From Mesodorylaimus sp. YZB2_4 (taxonomy: Eukaryota; Nematoda; Enoplea; Dorylaimida; Dorylaimidae): DNA of 64,000 nucleotides. Position numbers and translations under genes: made by a program. Location of the stretch: positions 1-64,000 of the forward strand of contig JASANH010001011.1 in the NCBI GenBank assembly GCA_030248295.1, written 5' to 3'. Below the pieces are notes generated by a model, which was not told where the DNA came from, searched no databases, and was given only the letters and a program-made list of their open reading frames with translations. Shown one piece after another: positions 10,657 to 21,420 of this stretch (position 1 is its first letter; each line of letters opens with the position of its first letter).

Positions 10657-11280
10657 TTATTCTCTTGGTGAACATCCTCTTGAAACGATGTCGGCTGGAT
10701 TCTGGTCAGTTTGGATGTACCGAAATTGAACATTCGGAATACTCCGTAGTTTCTGAACACGATTGGTGACAAAGACTGACAGCGGCTTGCTTGAGCGGAT
10801 CCAATGCAGCACGCACTGCGAATCTGTCCATAAAAACTGCCTTGAAATTTGAATGTTCACGGACTTCTCGACAAATTGAAGCATGATGCCACCGATCGAG
10901 GCTGCCAATAATTCCAAGCGAGGAATTGTAATGGTTCGAGTTGGTGCGAGTCGAGATTTTGAAAACAGGAGATGAGATGATGTTTCTGACGTTGAGTGGA
11001 CACGCAGGTAAACGGCAGCACCGTAGGCTTTCTCTGATGCGTCTGTGAAACAGTGCAATTCGTAAAGGGGTTGTTGTTCACCATTGATTGCTTGTCCTAC
11101 GTGTCGTGGAGTTGTGATCTGCATGATTTGTTCCAATGACTTGACGATCTGGTACCACGTTTCGGATTGTGATGCTGCTTTCGAGCTTCGACTGTTGTGT
11201 GTACTGGACATTCGTCCGCCCAATGGGTACCTTGACAGTAGAAACAACGTCTGGGGGTGGGGCTCCTGTTTTCGGTCCAT
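10657..11280 (-). CDS. pol: RNase H region of BEL/Pao pol (5'-truncated)
   Basis: About the last 170 codons resemble the Pao-peptidase/RNase H part of BEL pol: WYQIVKSLEQI, the LHCFTDASEKAYGAAVYLR block with the first RNase H aspartate, KSRLAPTRTITIPRLELLA, a WTDSQCVLHWI block and DQNPADIVSRG. The first 35 or so codons read gag sequence in the wrong frame, so the boundary near 11160 looks like a deletion joint: gag zinc knuckle sequence passes directly into pol sequence, and protease plus reverse transcriptase are gone. It ends at an in-frame TAA (10657-10659), after which pol coding resumes in the same frame. Confidence 0.85.
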   Translation of the reverse strand: MDRKQEPHPQTLFLLSRYPLGGRMSSTHNSRSSKAASQSETWYQIVKSLEQIMQITTPRHVGQAINGEQQPLYELHCFTDASEKAYGAAVYLRVHSTSETSSHLLFSKSRLAPTRTITIPRLELLAASIGGIMLQFVEKSVNIQISRQFLWTDSQCVLHWIRSSKPLSVFVTNRVQKLRSIPNVQFRYIQTDQNPADIVSRGCSPRE

Positions 11281-12167
11281 AATTAGTCAGCAATGTAGCC
11301 GTTGTGGTCTGATGCTGTTGATTGCCCGTTGTCCTCTTCGGATACCCGTTGGTTGCTGTTGGGGACCTGTGATGTGCTGGAGGCGGTTGTTTGTATCCTG
11401 TCGCTGATGGCCGTTGTGCAGATGACTGATGGATGACCGATGATGGATGATGATGCTGCTCGGCTAATTCTCGAGCTTCCAAAAGTTTCTGAGCGCGATT
11501 GCGAAGATTCGGGACTGTCCATGGTCCATCCCCGCGATGCTCTTCGAGGCGCATGATGAATTCCCGTGGTAATTTCGAAAAAATCATGGACACGAGATGA
11601 GCATGATTGACATCTTGACCGAGGGCCTCCAAGGAGCGCAAGTGTTTCTCCAGGATGTCCAATACACCACGAATGCGGCCGGTGTGATCCGGTGCGGGTT
11701 GGATGCTCGGAATTGTCGTTGGTCAAAGCGAGTCCACTGATCGCTGACCTCGCTTCTCCCACCAACTGTCCTCGCAGATAATTAAACTTATCCACTGCTG
11801 ATAGCGACTCGTTGGTGTGCACGGCGGTATTGAATGAATCCCAGAACTCCTGCCAATGCATCACATCGCCTGAGAACTTCCGGAGGTCAATCTTGGGCAA
11901 TTTGACATGTAATGCTGCAGGTGCAGGTGCTGCTGCCTGGGCCGGTGCTGTAGCTGGAGCTGGATTGTGCCGTCGTTGTCGGTCCTCATTGACGCGGCTG
12001 AGGCATACTGTAAGTTGCTCGATGGTCGCATCGATTTCCATCAGCAATGTTGCATCCGCTTCAGCTACTTCGTCCACGGATTTTTGATCTGCTTCTGTGG
12101 TGCACTTGAAGTCTAGAATGAATGAATGAATGAATGACCAAACACGATGAACAGGGAGAATGTACAA
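11078..12167 (-). pseudogene. gag: Gag of the BEL/Pao element, frameshifted
   Basis: The 5' part (12167 to about 11690) encodes a Gag typical of BEL elements, with an Ala/Pro linker and the LPKIDLRKFSGD and HWQEFWDSF motifs. It loses frame after ALTNDN near 11700, where a stretch of Gag appears deleted. The next part (11662 to about 11290) reads EKHLRSLEALGQD in a second frame. A CX2C-X4-H-X4-C zinc knuckle at 11249-11206 lies in a third frame. Gag normally forms the particle and packages RNA; this one is broken in at least two places. No good ATG is visible at its start. Confidence 0.8.
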
Positions 12168-12244
12168 CTGGCGTGAATGGGAATGAGAATGATAAATGCA
12201 AAAGATCAGAGTAAAATAATGAAGGCAAAAGTAAAGGAGAACTG

Positions 12245-12271
12245 AAATTCGAACGTTCTGCTACCACTTTC
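12245..12271 (-). promoter_or_regulatory. Probable tRNA primer-binding site
   Basis: Six bases inside the 5' LTR end the minus strand reads TGGTAGCAGA. Those ten bases are complementary to the 3' end of metazoan initiator methionine tRNA (..CUGCUACCA). Complementarity beyond ten bases is poor, so this assignment is tentative. Confidence 0.45.
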
Positions 12272-12551
12272 TGTAGCGATGTTTCCCTACAGAAGAGAAC
12301 ACAGCTGATCTCGCCAGTCTTTACTGCACACTAAAATATCATCCTACGGCTAAAAGGCACAGAACAGCTGAAAAGAGTGGAATGTGGATAGGAAAAGAAA
12401 TCTGTTTGGGTTAGAAGCAGAGAGTGCGCTAGAATGTACATGTGGGAAACTGGATTGTTTCAGGAGAGCCGTGAGAAAGGTTACTGTGTTTAAAGGTGAT
12501 GTGATGATTCAATGAGAAGAAGGAAAGGTCATTATCGCGAGAGTCGCGACA
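12272..12551 (-). repeat. 5' LTR of the BEL/Pao element
   Basis: 280 bp with TGTCGC..CTACA ends on the minus strand, same length as the partner LTR at 6506-6785. Its outer end is followed by GTCCC, the target-site duplicate. Confidence 0.9.
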
Positions 12552-12819
12552 GTCCCTGCGCGCTCTGTCCCTGCGTTTTTGCACAAAAAGTCATAGTTTG
12601 TGCAAAAGCGCAGGGACCCATTTCTATCAATTCTAAAAATCGACGATCGTCTCTAAAATTTTGAACAGAATGTTGACAGATGCAGTTTTTACCGCTTAAT
12701 CCGAAAATTAAGTCGAAATTTCGGTTTGAGGGTGATTTTGACCTGTATTTCCTCATTTTCTGAGCCTAGTTTTTCGCTTTCAAGGAGCTCACTCTATGCT
12801 CCCCACATCATTGATCTAT

Positions 12820-13170
12820 GAGCCTCATTTGAGTGATTTATTGATCATGTCGTTGAATTCGAGTATTCGATTGATCATGTGACCATTTGATCAGTCAGTA
12901 TGTTCGATCTGATTATTTAAATTAATCGATTGATCGGGTGATCGATCAATTGATCGATTGATTGAGTGATCGGGTGATCGATCGTTTATTCTGTTGTTTG
13001 ATTTACTTAATGATATGATTCATCGATCGATCCATCGGTCGATCATATAGATCAGATCAGCTCATCGTATCGATCAGACTAGCTGATCATATCGATCACC
13101 CGATCATTTCAAACAGCGGATGGATCAGTCAGTCATCCGCCGAGTGATCGGGCAGCAATTGATCGGTCAT
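12820..13170. repeat. Degenerate GATC/CGATCA-rich repeat tract
   Basis: About 350 bp in which TGATCGAT, ATTGATCG and CGATCA words recur at irregular short spacing on both strands with no fixed period. A second tract lies inside a WDR33 intron (32815-33085) and a weaker one at about 54690-54970. Confidence 0.6.
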
Positions 13171-13339
13171 TCTTATACGATTCTTTCATGATTTTTATTC
13201 GCATCGGCCGTATCAATATTTTCAAACTACCCCTCTCTTATCGATCAAAAGCACTACAGGAAACCAATTGTGCATATGGTTATCACATCGTTCTATTCTC
13301 GTGTATTCTAATCGTATAGGATCTCTGTCCTGCATAAAG

Positions 13340-13353
13340 CCCCCCCCCCCCCC
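13340..13353. repeat. Mono-C tract (14)
   Basis: An uninterrupted run of 14 C, just upstream of the R4 repeat at 13385. The same order (C-tract then R4) occurs at 18221-18580. Confidence 0.9.
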
Positions 13354-13384
13354 GTTTTCGACTGGTTTGCGCCGCGCCTCGCCT

Positions 13385-13590
13385 CTTTGTGCAAAGAGCA
13401 GAAAATGTTTTTCTCTCTCTAGCGCCTCTCTAGACGCAGGAACAGAGTCCCAGTTTCTGCAAAACAGGACAGTGCGCTCTGGAGCGGGAACTCTGGAGGC
13501 AGTATAAACGCCCTCTCGGTGACAGAGTGGCAGAGAACTCTGTTCTGAGCGCGCAGTCACAGAGAACTCGGTGGCCAGTATAAATGAGCC
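13385..13590 (+). repeat. Dispersed repeat R4
   Basis: About 200 bp running from TTTGTGCAAAGAGCAGAAAA through CAGGACAGTGCGCTCTGGAGC to GGTGGCCAGTATAAATGAGC. It is matched with substitutions and small gaps at 18403-18580 and partly at 6289-6340 (minus). Every copy keeps the TATAAA-containing end. Confidence 0.7.
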
Positions 13591-14014
13591 TTGAGAGAGC
13601 GCGCACTACTTGCGCGAGCACAGCTAACTTTACACTTACTGTCTTGGGGCGCATTTTTACACCTATCGACACCAAGACTCTAAGTTTCCATTCATCGTCC
13701 CTTCCCCATAATACGAGTACATCACTCATCGAGTCTTGTTTCTTTGTGACTTCGACCCCCGCGTCATCTGTTGCTAGGAAGTTTTTAAAAACAAAATTCC
13801 AGGTTTTGCTTGGACTCACGTGCTGTTCCGTAACAACAAACCACACACGTATGACGTGAGTTATGGGTGGGTCGGTCGGTCCAAAAAACGGAAACCTGTC
13901 CAAGATGGATGAAAACTATCCGCTACTTTCCTGTGGGAAGCGAGAGATATACCGTTAGTGGACTCTCTGCTTCTGATTTTGACTGCAGTGAAGTGAGTGG
14001 AAGGAATCCTTCCA

Positions 14015-15235
14015 ATGTCATCCTCTAAAACTGTTCGCTGTCTCGCATGTTCAGCCGCTGTGGCAACTTTTGTCTTATTCGCACCATATTTGTTATTGGA
14101 ACAGTCGCCCTTCTATATGCTGGTAACATTGGCCAATGTTACTGGTCTCAACGAAGCAAACAGTTCTGCACATCAGGTCATGCCAGTGCCTGCGCCATCA
14201 CCCAATCCAACCATCGTCCTCGCTTGGACCAAACGTTACGGAGGGGAATGGACGAGCATTGATTCTCTGTTCCAGAATTGTCCGTCATGCATTATTTCAC
14301 GTGATCATCAGCTCGTAGATAACAGCACGGCCATCCTGTTCCATGCCCGGTCGATCGAATGGGAGGATCTTCCACAGAACAGGCGGTCCAGCCAGTACTA
14401 TGTATTTATTCTACACGAGTCTCCGCACTACACCTTTCAGGATATCCAATCTGATGGCCGCAGCAATTTCTTTAATCTCACCATGACCTATAGATACGAT
14501 TCGGACATTGTTTGGCCATATGGCAGCTTCCAGATGAAGTCGTCGGAAAACAGAGACTCTAACCTGTACGTATATGAAATGATGAAGCTCATTATAGAAC
14601 GCAAGTCGAAATTAGTTTCCTGGTTTGTGAGCGACTGCGAAACATTCAGTCGTCGTGAAGTTCTAGTTCGAGAAATACAGCAGCACATTGCAGTCGATGT
14701 GTATGGATCGTGCGGCACCTTGCAATGTCCTAGGGAGGTGCCAACCATCGGCTGGAAGCCTGGCATGGCAGACGCCCCTGCTTGTCATCATATGTTGACC
14801 AAAGATTACAAATTCTATTTATCCTTTGAGAACAGCCTCTGTCGAGATTACGTTACCGAAAAGTTCTTCCTCGTCATGGACAACGCCTTGGTCGTGCCGA
14901 TCGTTATGGAACGGAAAATAATCATGGACACAGTGCGAGATTCGGAAACAGCCGCAATGCTGAATCGCTCTTTCATCGCGGTCGATGATTTCCCTAGTGT
15001 CCAGGACATGGTCGCCTATTTGGAGTACCTCGACCAGAACACGACTGCCTACCTCCAGTACTTCCAGTGGCGAAAAAACTACCAGATCGTATTCGACAGG
15101 GCCACAGTGGACGCCGGGTGCGAGTTATGTCGCATCATTAGAGAGAAGACAGAAAAAACTATAGAGAATATTTTTGAGTGGTGGGACACAGATGCTCAGT
15201 GTCATAGTTATGAGCCAGTTACTTCTGAGTCATGA
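14015..15235 (+). CDS. Alpha-1,3-fucosyltransferase (GT10), type II Golgi protein
   Basis: A single exon of 406 codons from ATG to TGA. It transfers fucose from GDP-fucose to glycan acceptors (N-glycan core or Lewis-type) in the Golgi. A short cytosolic tail and a signal-anchor of about residues 10-28 precede a stem, then the two GT10 regions: an N-terminal acceptor-side domain with HESP (residues about 135) and YRYDSDIVWPYG, and the C-terminal donor-binding domain with the family signature YLSFENSLCRDYVTEKFF near residue 270. Length fits invertebrate FUTs (350-450). Four NX(S/T) sites or more are present. The lack of introns contrasts with the housekeeping genes here and may mean a retrocopy or a recent family duplicate. 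An upstream ATG-less extension to 13997 exists, but 14015 is the first ATG. AATAAA follows at 15512. Confidence 0.9.
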   Translation: MSSSKTVRCLACSAAVATFVLFAPYLLLEQSPFYMLVTLANVTGLNEANSSAHQVMPVPAPSPNPTIVLAWTKRYGGEWTSIDSLFQNCPSCIISRDHQLVDNSTAILFHARSIEWEDLPQNRRSSQYYVFILHESPHYTFQDIQSDGRSNFFNLTMTYRYDSDIVWPYGSFQMKSSENRDSNLYVYEMMKLIIERKSKLVSWFVSDCETFSRREVLVREIQQHIAVDVYGSCGTLQCPREVPTIGWKPGMADAPACHHMLTKDYKFYLSFENSLCRDYVTEKFFLVMDNALVVPIVMERKIIMDTVRDSETAAMLNRSFIAVDDFPSVQDMVAYLEYLDQNTTAYLQYFQWRKNYQIVFDRATVDAGCELCRIIREKTEKTIENIFEWWDTDAQCHSYEPVTSES

Positions 15236-15511
15236 GGCGAGAGGGTGAGGGCTGGCATCGGCTGGTGGGTTCATGTTGCTGACTGTGTGGAGGAAGGGAC
15301 CGACAGGAGCTTTTGCACCACGCCAAAATCCACGAGCAGCAAGATTTTGCCAGCTGAGCTGGGCGGATTGTCTGGGCTTCGTGCAAACGATAGTTTCACG
15401 CTTCCTGCAATGAGATGTGACCTACAGGGCTCATGGCCTGGTGGGATAGGCGTGTCTGCCTCTCACGCCAGGTGCGCAGTTACGGGCGAGTAATCGACTC
15501 GCGCCCGCGTG

Positions 15512-15517
15512 AATAAA
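15512..15517 (+). terminator. Polyadenylation signal AATAAA of the fucosyltransferase gene
   Basis: Canonical AATAAA 277 bp after the fucosyltransferase stop codon, same strand. Confidence 0.55.
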
Positions 15518-18220
15518 TTTTTGTGTAATTAAGTCTGTTTGATGATGTGGTAAAGCAGGAACAGGAACACAGTTCATGCTCCCTATCTGTCCACAGTCCC
15601 ACAGCCCATGTGACAGGGTGGCTAGTCGCAAAGCAATAAAAATGTGGTTCCAGCGTACTAGTAACTATACACGTAAAAAATTAAAAAATACCCGATTTGT
15701 ATGTCCCCTTGGGGCTCCACAGTCTCTTGTACTATGTAATATGCTTGCATATCACCATGCGCAGTCATTTGAGGTGAGGCATTTTCATTGTATACGAAGG
15801 GTGAGGTATTCCCTACAGTGCTGTTCACAATCAGAGATACTGCATGTAGATTGTAGATTGTGGATTGTGGAGGCCGAAAAGTTTTTAAAACAGTCTCGTG
15901 GGGTGATTTGGTAAAGTTGAAAGTGTGTGTGCGCCGTGTTTTATTGATATACCCACTGCAGTGGACTTTCGACTTTAGGGCCGCATGTTTGCTATTTTGG
16001 CAAACCTTGCCCACGTTGATCAGCCACTGTTGGGTGCTCGCAATACGGTACTCTCTTCCAGTTTTGACAGATAATTATAATATACTATTCGTAAACACTG
16101 TCACTGCGGAGTCGAATGCCCTCCTGACCTATTGTATGTATGTTTATGGGTGTCAGCACCAATCACGACACAGGCACCCAGTAACAGTCGATGGCCAGTC
16201 ACATCACTCTTTCTGGTCTCCGCTGTCCATCCGACCATGCTCTGCAGCGGAGCACAGCGTAGAAAGAGTGAACCAGTTCAGCCCACGCAAACATCATTAC
16301 GACAGTCCGGAAAACACTATTGCGCCATTGAATGTTGAGTCAAAAAGCCAGACACCACTTTTCTCTCACCAGGGTGAAACGCGAACAAAGAATCACTCAG
16401 GAATTAATCGTTGTGGTGGACCACGAGCACGTTGTGGATAACAGCGAACTCGAGCACTAGACATAGCAGCTGGTGAAACACAAGGCGTGTTGGAAATGAT
16501 GAGGCACCATTTTCCACAGGCATAGGAGTAGGTGGTGATAATGAAATTCTTGTTTTATCAAAATTTTAGTTTAATTTTCTTTGGCGGGCGTTGCGCATAA
16601 ACACATGTTTTTTTGAAGCAGACAGCTTGGTCGCTGTTTAAAGGTTTTCAGCGGATGATTAATTGAAGCCGCTAGAAATGAAAAGCATGAATGATGAACT
16701 GTAAGATTCACTGACAAAAAAACCTTGTTGTTTTTGCAAACGGTTGTGAGTGAGCTGAAATCAAGAAGATGCGGATGACGTGCAAGAAGCGAAGGCGGAA
16801 AGAGGAGGCAACAGTATCATAGTATCCAGTGGTGAAACTGAATTTTTTTCACGACCACTAGCTTCTCCCTTCATTAGGTCCAACTTTTAGCAAACCTGCC
16901 AATTGTGTTTCAGTTAATTCTGCCTTTTTCGTTTGAAGACATTTTATTTTGACCGCTTTCTCCCTCATCGTCAGTTGTGCCTGAAACCAGAGTATCTGAA
17001 TATATTTACAAGGAAGGGAACCGATTGTCCCAATTTTTCCAAGTTTCCTAGACGAAAGTGCGATTATTTTCATTGTCCCGCAAGATTCCTTAATCAACTT
17101 TTATTGATTCACTGACCTGCAGCATAATCGACAAGTGCATTAAATACCGGGTCATTCGGAGTTTGGAACCTCAAAAACAACCTCAGTTTTCCCCGATTTT
17201 GGGTCCGAAAAAGCCATTCCCAGGTTTTCCTGACATTTTTTTTGCAGACCTCCTGATTTTTCCAGAAGTCGTTGGCGCGTTATCAAAAGTCCTACTAGTT
17301 CTAATCAGCAAAGAGTCTCTTCAAAATTTTGCATGCTGTGACTTTTGCCGCTAGAGGGCGCCTAGAATTCTCAGGTGTGTGGCTAAATGTGGCGAATTCT
17401 CATGTTAGGGAAAAGCCAGGGCGGTATGAGCAGACCCCTAGGAAAGGCTGGTGCTCTCCCTTGCTTCATTCGCTCGACTCGTTTCCAGCCAATTCTTCTG
17501 ATTCTTGGGGAGCTACCCTCCGTATGTGTCCAACCCATTTGGCAGACCTGCGGTGTTGGCCAGGCGCCAGCCAAGGACTTCGATCAACCAACTCTCAAAG
17601 GGCCTTTCTTTGACTTACTCTGGAAGAGTCTTGGGGTACTTGGTTTTTCTGCGGATTTGTATCTGGGTAGGCCTATTGAGACATCGTCGTGCATTGCTGC
17701 GCTCGCAAGGTATCGTCTGGTTGACTTTGGTCTTTACTGCTCCATCGATAGTGGAATTGTTCGCCAGCATGGGTATCTTAGGACCAGGTGCATTCGACCA
17801 GGCCAGGCGTATATCACTACACATCAGTCATTTGCCAAAAATGCATACGGATTGATCGCCCCCACATGGCGACGATGTGCTTTTCTCCGAAAGGTAGACA
17901 ACGACAACAGGTCTGGAATTTACACGAATCCGAACAGGCCGTCCAGATAAGGTGGACTGTAATATTGCTGAGTTCAAGCCATTGCCAATAGTCTGCCTAA
18001 ATGAGCAAAAATGTCAGTCGTGGCGTGTGGCACAGGGAGATGCACTCAATAACAGCTAGAACTCATGAAGCATGACATCGAACCAAAAACTCGAAGCAGT
18101 GAAATTAAAAAATGGCGGGAAAATTCACATTTTAAAATTAAGCCCGCACATTGTACCTACGTGGCAATGGTACACAAGATTCTGTTTGACAGCTGTGGCA
18201 AATATTGTACTCCAACCACT

Positions 18221-18238
18221 CCCCCCCCCCCCCCCCCC
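18221..18238. repeat. Mono-C tract (18)
   Basis: An uninterrupted run of 18 C. Confidence 0.9.
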
Positions 18239-18402
18239 GATTCTCACACTCGCGCAGGCAAAAGTTTTGACGACCAATCAGACCCAAGGCAGTAAAAAAT
18301 GAGATTTGCTTTTCAAGGCAAGTGCACTCTAGAATCGATGTCATGATATTGAAAAAGTGTGATATGCAGATTCAGCACCCGCGTTTCAGTGAGGTTCGCC
18401 AC

Positions 18403-18580
18403 CTTTGTGCAAAGAGCAGAAAATTTTTTCTCTTGGACTGCGCCTTCAGAGTCCCAGTTTCTGAAAACGCAGGACAGTGCGCTCTGGAGCAGTAAAAACA
18501 CCCTCTGGGTCACAGAGAGGCAGAAGACTCTGTCCTGGGCGCGCAATCACAAAGAACTTGGTGGCCAGTATAAACGAGCC
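18403..18580 (+). repeat. Dispersed repeat R4
   Basis: Second long R4 copy, again ending GGTGGCCAGTATAAACGAGC, with several small deletions relative to 13385-13590. Confidence 0.7.
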
Positions 18581-18869
18581 TAGACAGTCGGCCAGGCGAG
18601 AGAGCCGCATCTGCAGGATCTTTGTTGGCTTGCTCATCGAGGATTTGCATGACGCTCGGCTAATCGCGTGTGCGATAGCATACTCGCATTTCGCATTCTG
18701 ACTTTGAACACCAGTTCTCTTTGGTCATGACCTGTCCGTTCTTTGTTTTTCTGTTTGCACCCACCAACTAGTTTTACGAGGCATGCTCTGCACACGGGTA
18801 TAGATACTAGTGCGTTCTGGCACCAGGGCAGTGTCCTGGATGAATGTCTTCGAGTATGGCCCGTGCACA

Positions 18870-18955
18870 TACTGTATATATTGTACATATACTGTATGTA
18901 TATAAATAATATATATATATATATGTTACGTAATGTATATACTGTAAATATGTAA
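18870..18955. repeat. TATA/TGTA microsatellite
   Basis: Alternating TA and TGTA words with a pure (TA) run near 18910-18925. Confidence 0.8.
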
Positions 18956-19789
18956 GTAGGTTGCTTGCTTTGCTTCCTCAGTTTTGAGTTTTGAGATGAC
19001 AGTTCTTGAGATTGTCACAGAGAAGGGGCCTGACACATCCATGTTCTCGGAACAAAAGCGTGGGCGGTGACTGTGCCATAGCGCCAGATATTTTTGGGTA
19101 TTCTTGAGTGCAGGTCTTGAGTTGAGTCAAAGGCATGTATGGGAATGGGGTTTGCACTGAGACTTTAATAATTTTTTGTGTGAATCCGATGCAGCTATGC
19201 CTGATGATAGAAACAATTTTTCTTCAACTTTTCTGGCTATGCAGTCGAGGAAATACAAGACTAATTAGCCTAAGCCTGGGATGCGAAAGAAACTGATAAA
19301 ACATGAAAGAAACCAGGGAGTAGGATACCTCGATATCTGCTAGAAATAAAAACCCTTTTCACCTACTTACAATTATTTACTGTCTGTATCCAATTCACGT
19401 GTGCAAATGCTTAGGGATCATGAGCACAGAGCACGCTCCATGACTCTCCCCGGGAAAAGATTTCCATGTAACTGATTTAGTATGCACGGCTTAGAAGTTA
19501 CTTTTTTGGCGTCAAGCGTAGGCGCTTGTATCATCGAAGTATGCAGTAAAGTGCTGAACAAAGCGTTTCTATATCTCTCAAATGTACTAGGCTCAGGAGT
19601 CCAGCCCCAAGAAAAACAAAAATAAATCAACAGAGCTTTTCAGATAGCCAAGGTTCGAGTCAAGTATCACGCGCATACTGTATCTGCGCGACTAGTCTAG
19701 CAACCGCGCACACGATTTCGTTGCGGTCGAAAACAGTCGCTGCCTCTGGCGTTGACGCATGTCTGCCCAGGATTGTACAGATTCGAAAT

Positions 19790-19953
19790 ATGCGTCGATT
19801 CCCCCATTAGACAAGGTGGGGGAATCGTCTCAGTGATAGAATCGAACAAGTGGGGGAATCGCCTCACAATCAACGACACGGTGGGGGAAGGTCAAATGTC
19901 TGAGTGAGTCGTTTCCCCCGCCAGACAAGGTGGGGGGGGGGGGGGGGGGGGGG
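19790..19953. repeat. Degenerate G-rich tandem repeat ending in a G22 tract
   Basis: Units containing ACAAGGTGGGGGAATCG or close variants recur four times at about 40-65 bp spacing, alternating with reverse-oriented TTCCCCC words. The last unit expands into 22 consecutive G (19932-19953). Confidence 0.65.
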
Positions 19954-20295
19954 AACGACGCAGTGGGGAGAGTCATGGGACCAAACTTATACAAGAGGGG
20001 CCGCTCTTGGGGCTTGGGGGTCGGGTCAACGAATTCAGCTAACACAGGCTGGTACAGCAAAACCGTTTGTTTTTGTGGGGTATGGATGTACTGTACGGTA
20101 AGTAGCAAGGTACCATAGGGGACTGCAGCGTAGCGTCATTGATATTTCAACTGATTAGGCATAATGAGTGTGGCATGTGGATGCGCAATGGGTGTGGATT
20201 TTATGGCTCATGGACGAGACGTGCGCCAACATATTTGCTTAGATGGTGTCAACTGACCTTTAGGTAAGAAGATATTCTATTCACTAATACTGAAG

Positions 20296-20512
20296 TCTGC
20301 CGCGGTGGCTCACGATCAGTTTGGTCAAGAGTTGGTGCTATTTCTTTGGCCACCTATCCTGACTGGAGGAGTTCCATGATGGGGAACGGCACTTTATTTA
20401 AGTCCGTTCTTAGAAACTGACGGTCTTTGAAGTCGACTTCAGAAGGCTGCACACCTGGCTTTGGGCGACTCACTTTTAAGCGGACGCTTATCTAGTAAAG
20501 AATCCGCAAACT
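20296..20512 (+). repeat. SINE-like repeat, variant head
   Basis: Shares the segments CCTGACTGG, GGAACGGCACTTTA, CACACCTGGCTTTGGGCGAC and AGCGGACGC with the longer copy starting at 20880, in the same orientation. Confidence 0.55.
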
Positions 20513-20879
20513 CGAATAACTGTGTGGAAGGATCGACCCTTCCTTCTTGCCTGCTATCGTCCTGGCCTGGACGCCTGAGCTGACATGCTCCTATCCAAGA
20601 CTTCAAAGGGGTGCTGCATGCGTGACCGCCTCACGGTCTGGCTATGATATCATGACTGCTGACCTCATGTTATGGCATCATGGCCGCCGGGTGTTGCCAA
20701 AACAGGGACTCTCTGTGGACCGCTCGAGCGTTACGTTCGTCCTTTTAGGATCAATTGGTCGTCCAATTTGTCTCTTTCCGCCCGGTTTCTTAGTACGATC
20801 TAGCTACTTAAAGTGTTGTGTGTTCAACTGGCCTACACAGCAGTAATTGATACGCACATAAATGGAAGATACAACACTT

Positions 20880-21340
20880 GGGCCAGCAACCCTGACTGGG
20901 AGGCCGGTGTTCTGTTCCAGCTGAGGACGGCACTTTAGTGAGTCCGTCGCTGGCCTCGCACACCTGGCTCTGGGCGACTCGCCAGATACCGTCAAGTGGC
21001 GGACGCCGAACGAGTAGAGGATCAGGAAACTGGTTCTTGCACACCAGTCGGGAAGACCCCCCCCCCCCTTCTAGCCCAGTATTATCCTGGGACAATGGTG
21101 CTTGCACAGGACCCTCGTGTACATGTGCTCCTAGTGGAGACACACTGAGGGAAGCTCCTGTGAGAGCTGGTCCCCGCACAGTCTTGCTTAGCATAACACG
21201 ACTGATGGCCAGCTATAGGCAAAACGGCTTGGAAGTACTGGGGCGGCACGGGGCCCAGCCCACAGAAATTTTAAGAAAAAAGACAGTCATGGCTGTCTAA
21301 CGCCGACAGGGTTCGCAGCCTACCCGTCATCGTCTGAGGA
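20880..21340 (+). repeat. SINE-like repeat, long composite copy
   Basis: The 5' part matches 20296-20512. The 3' part (from about 21090) matches the SINE body at 22560-22735 and 46930-47105, with CTAGTGGAGACAC, GAGGGAAGCT and GGCCAGCTATAGGCAAAAC, and ends A-rich. A further fragment of the SINE middle follows (21290-21340). A C12 tract (21057-21068) interrupts it. Confidence 0.6.
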
Positions 21341-21359
21341 AGTCGGTGTCCAGTGTAAT

Positions 21360-21420
21360 CAGTCACAGCCGAATCGGATGGGGGTTTGCCGGGTCGGATC
21401 GGATGAGTTTCGGATTATGT
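21360..21420. repeat. GGATCGGAT-rich patch
   Basis: A short stretch rich in CGGATG and GGATCGGAT words, also seen at 22255-22385, 35215-35300 and 35520-35610. Confidence 0.5.

Larger units (their letters stand above)
6501..12556 (-). mobile_element. BEL/Pao-type LTR retroelement, env-bearing, internally deleted
   Basis: The element runs from 6506 to 12551 on the minus strand, bounded by two 280-bp LTRs that differ at two sites I could count, and flanked by a 5-bp target duplication GTCCC (6501-6505 and 12552-12556). BEL/Pao elements typically make 4-6 bp duplications. Inside, in sense order, are gag with a CCHC knuckle, RNase H with its Pao-peptidase-like leader, integrase with its C-terminal domain, then an envelope-like frame. 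Protease and reverse transcriptase, which should sit between gag and RNase H, are absent, so the element is 6.05 kb rather than the 8-9 kb usual for env-bearing BEL elements. Frame breaks in gag and an in-frame stop before integrase make it non-autonomous. The LTR similarity indicates a recent insertion. Confidence 0.9.
15518..20295. other. Gene-poor spacer with mono-C tract, R4, AT microsatellite and G-rich degenerate repeat
   Basis: No coding exon could be supported. Landmarks are a C18 tract (18221-18238), an R4 copy (18403-18580), an AT/GT microsatellite (about 18870-18950) and a G-rich degenerate tandem ending in a G22 tract (19790-19953). Open frames at 17387-17950 have no recognisable domain. 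Confidence 0.5.

Noticed and set aside
17387..17950. 187-codon frame in the spacer after the fucosyltransferase
   Set aside because: No recognisable domain or membrane pattern and a competing frame of similar length overlaps it.
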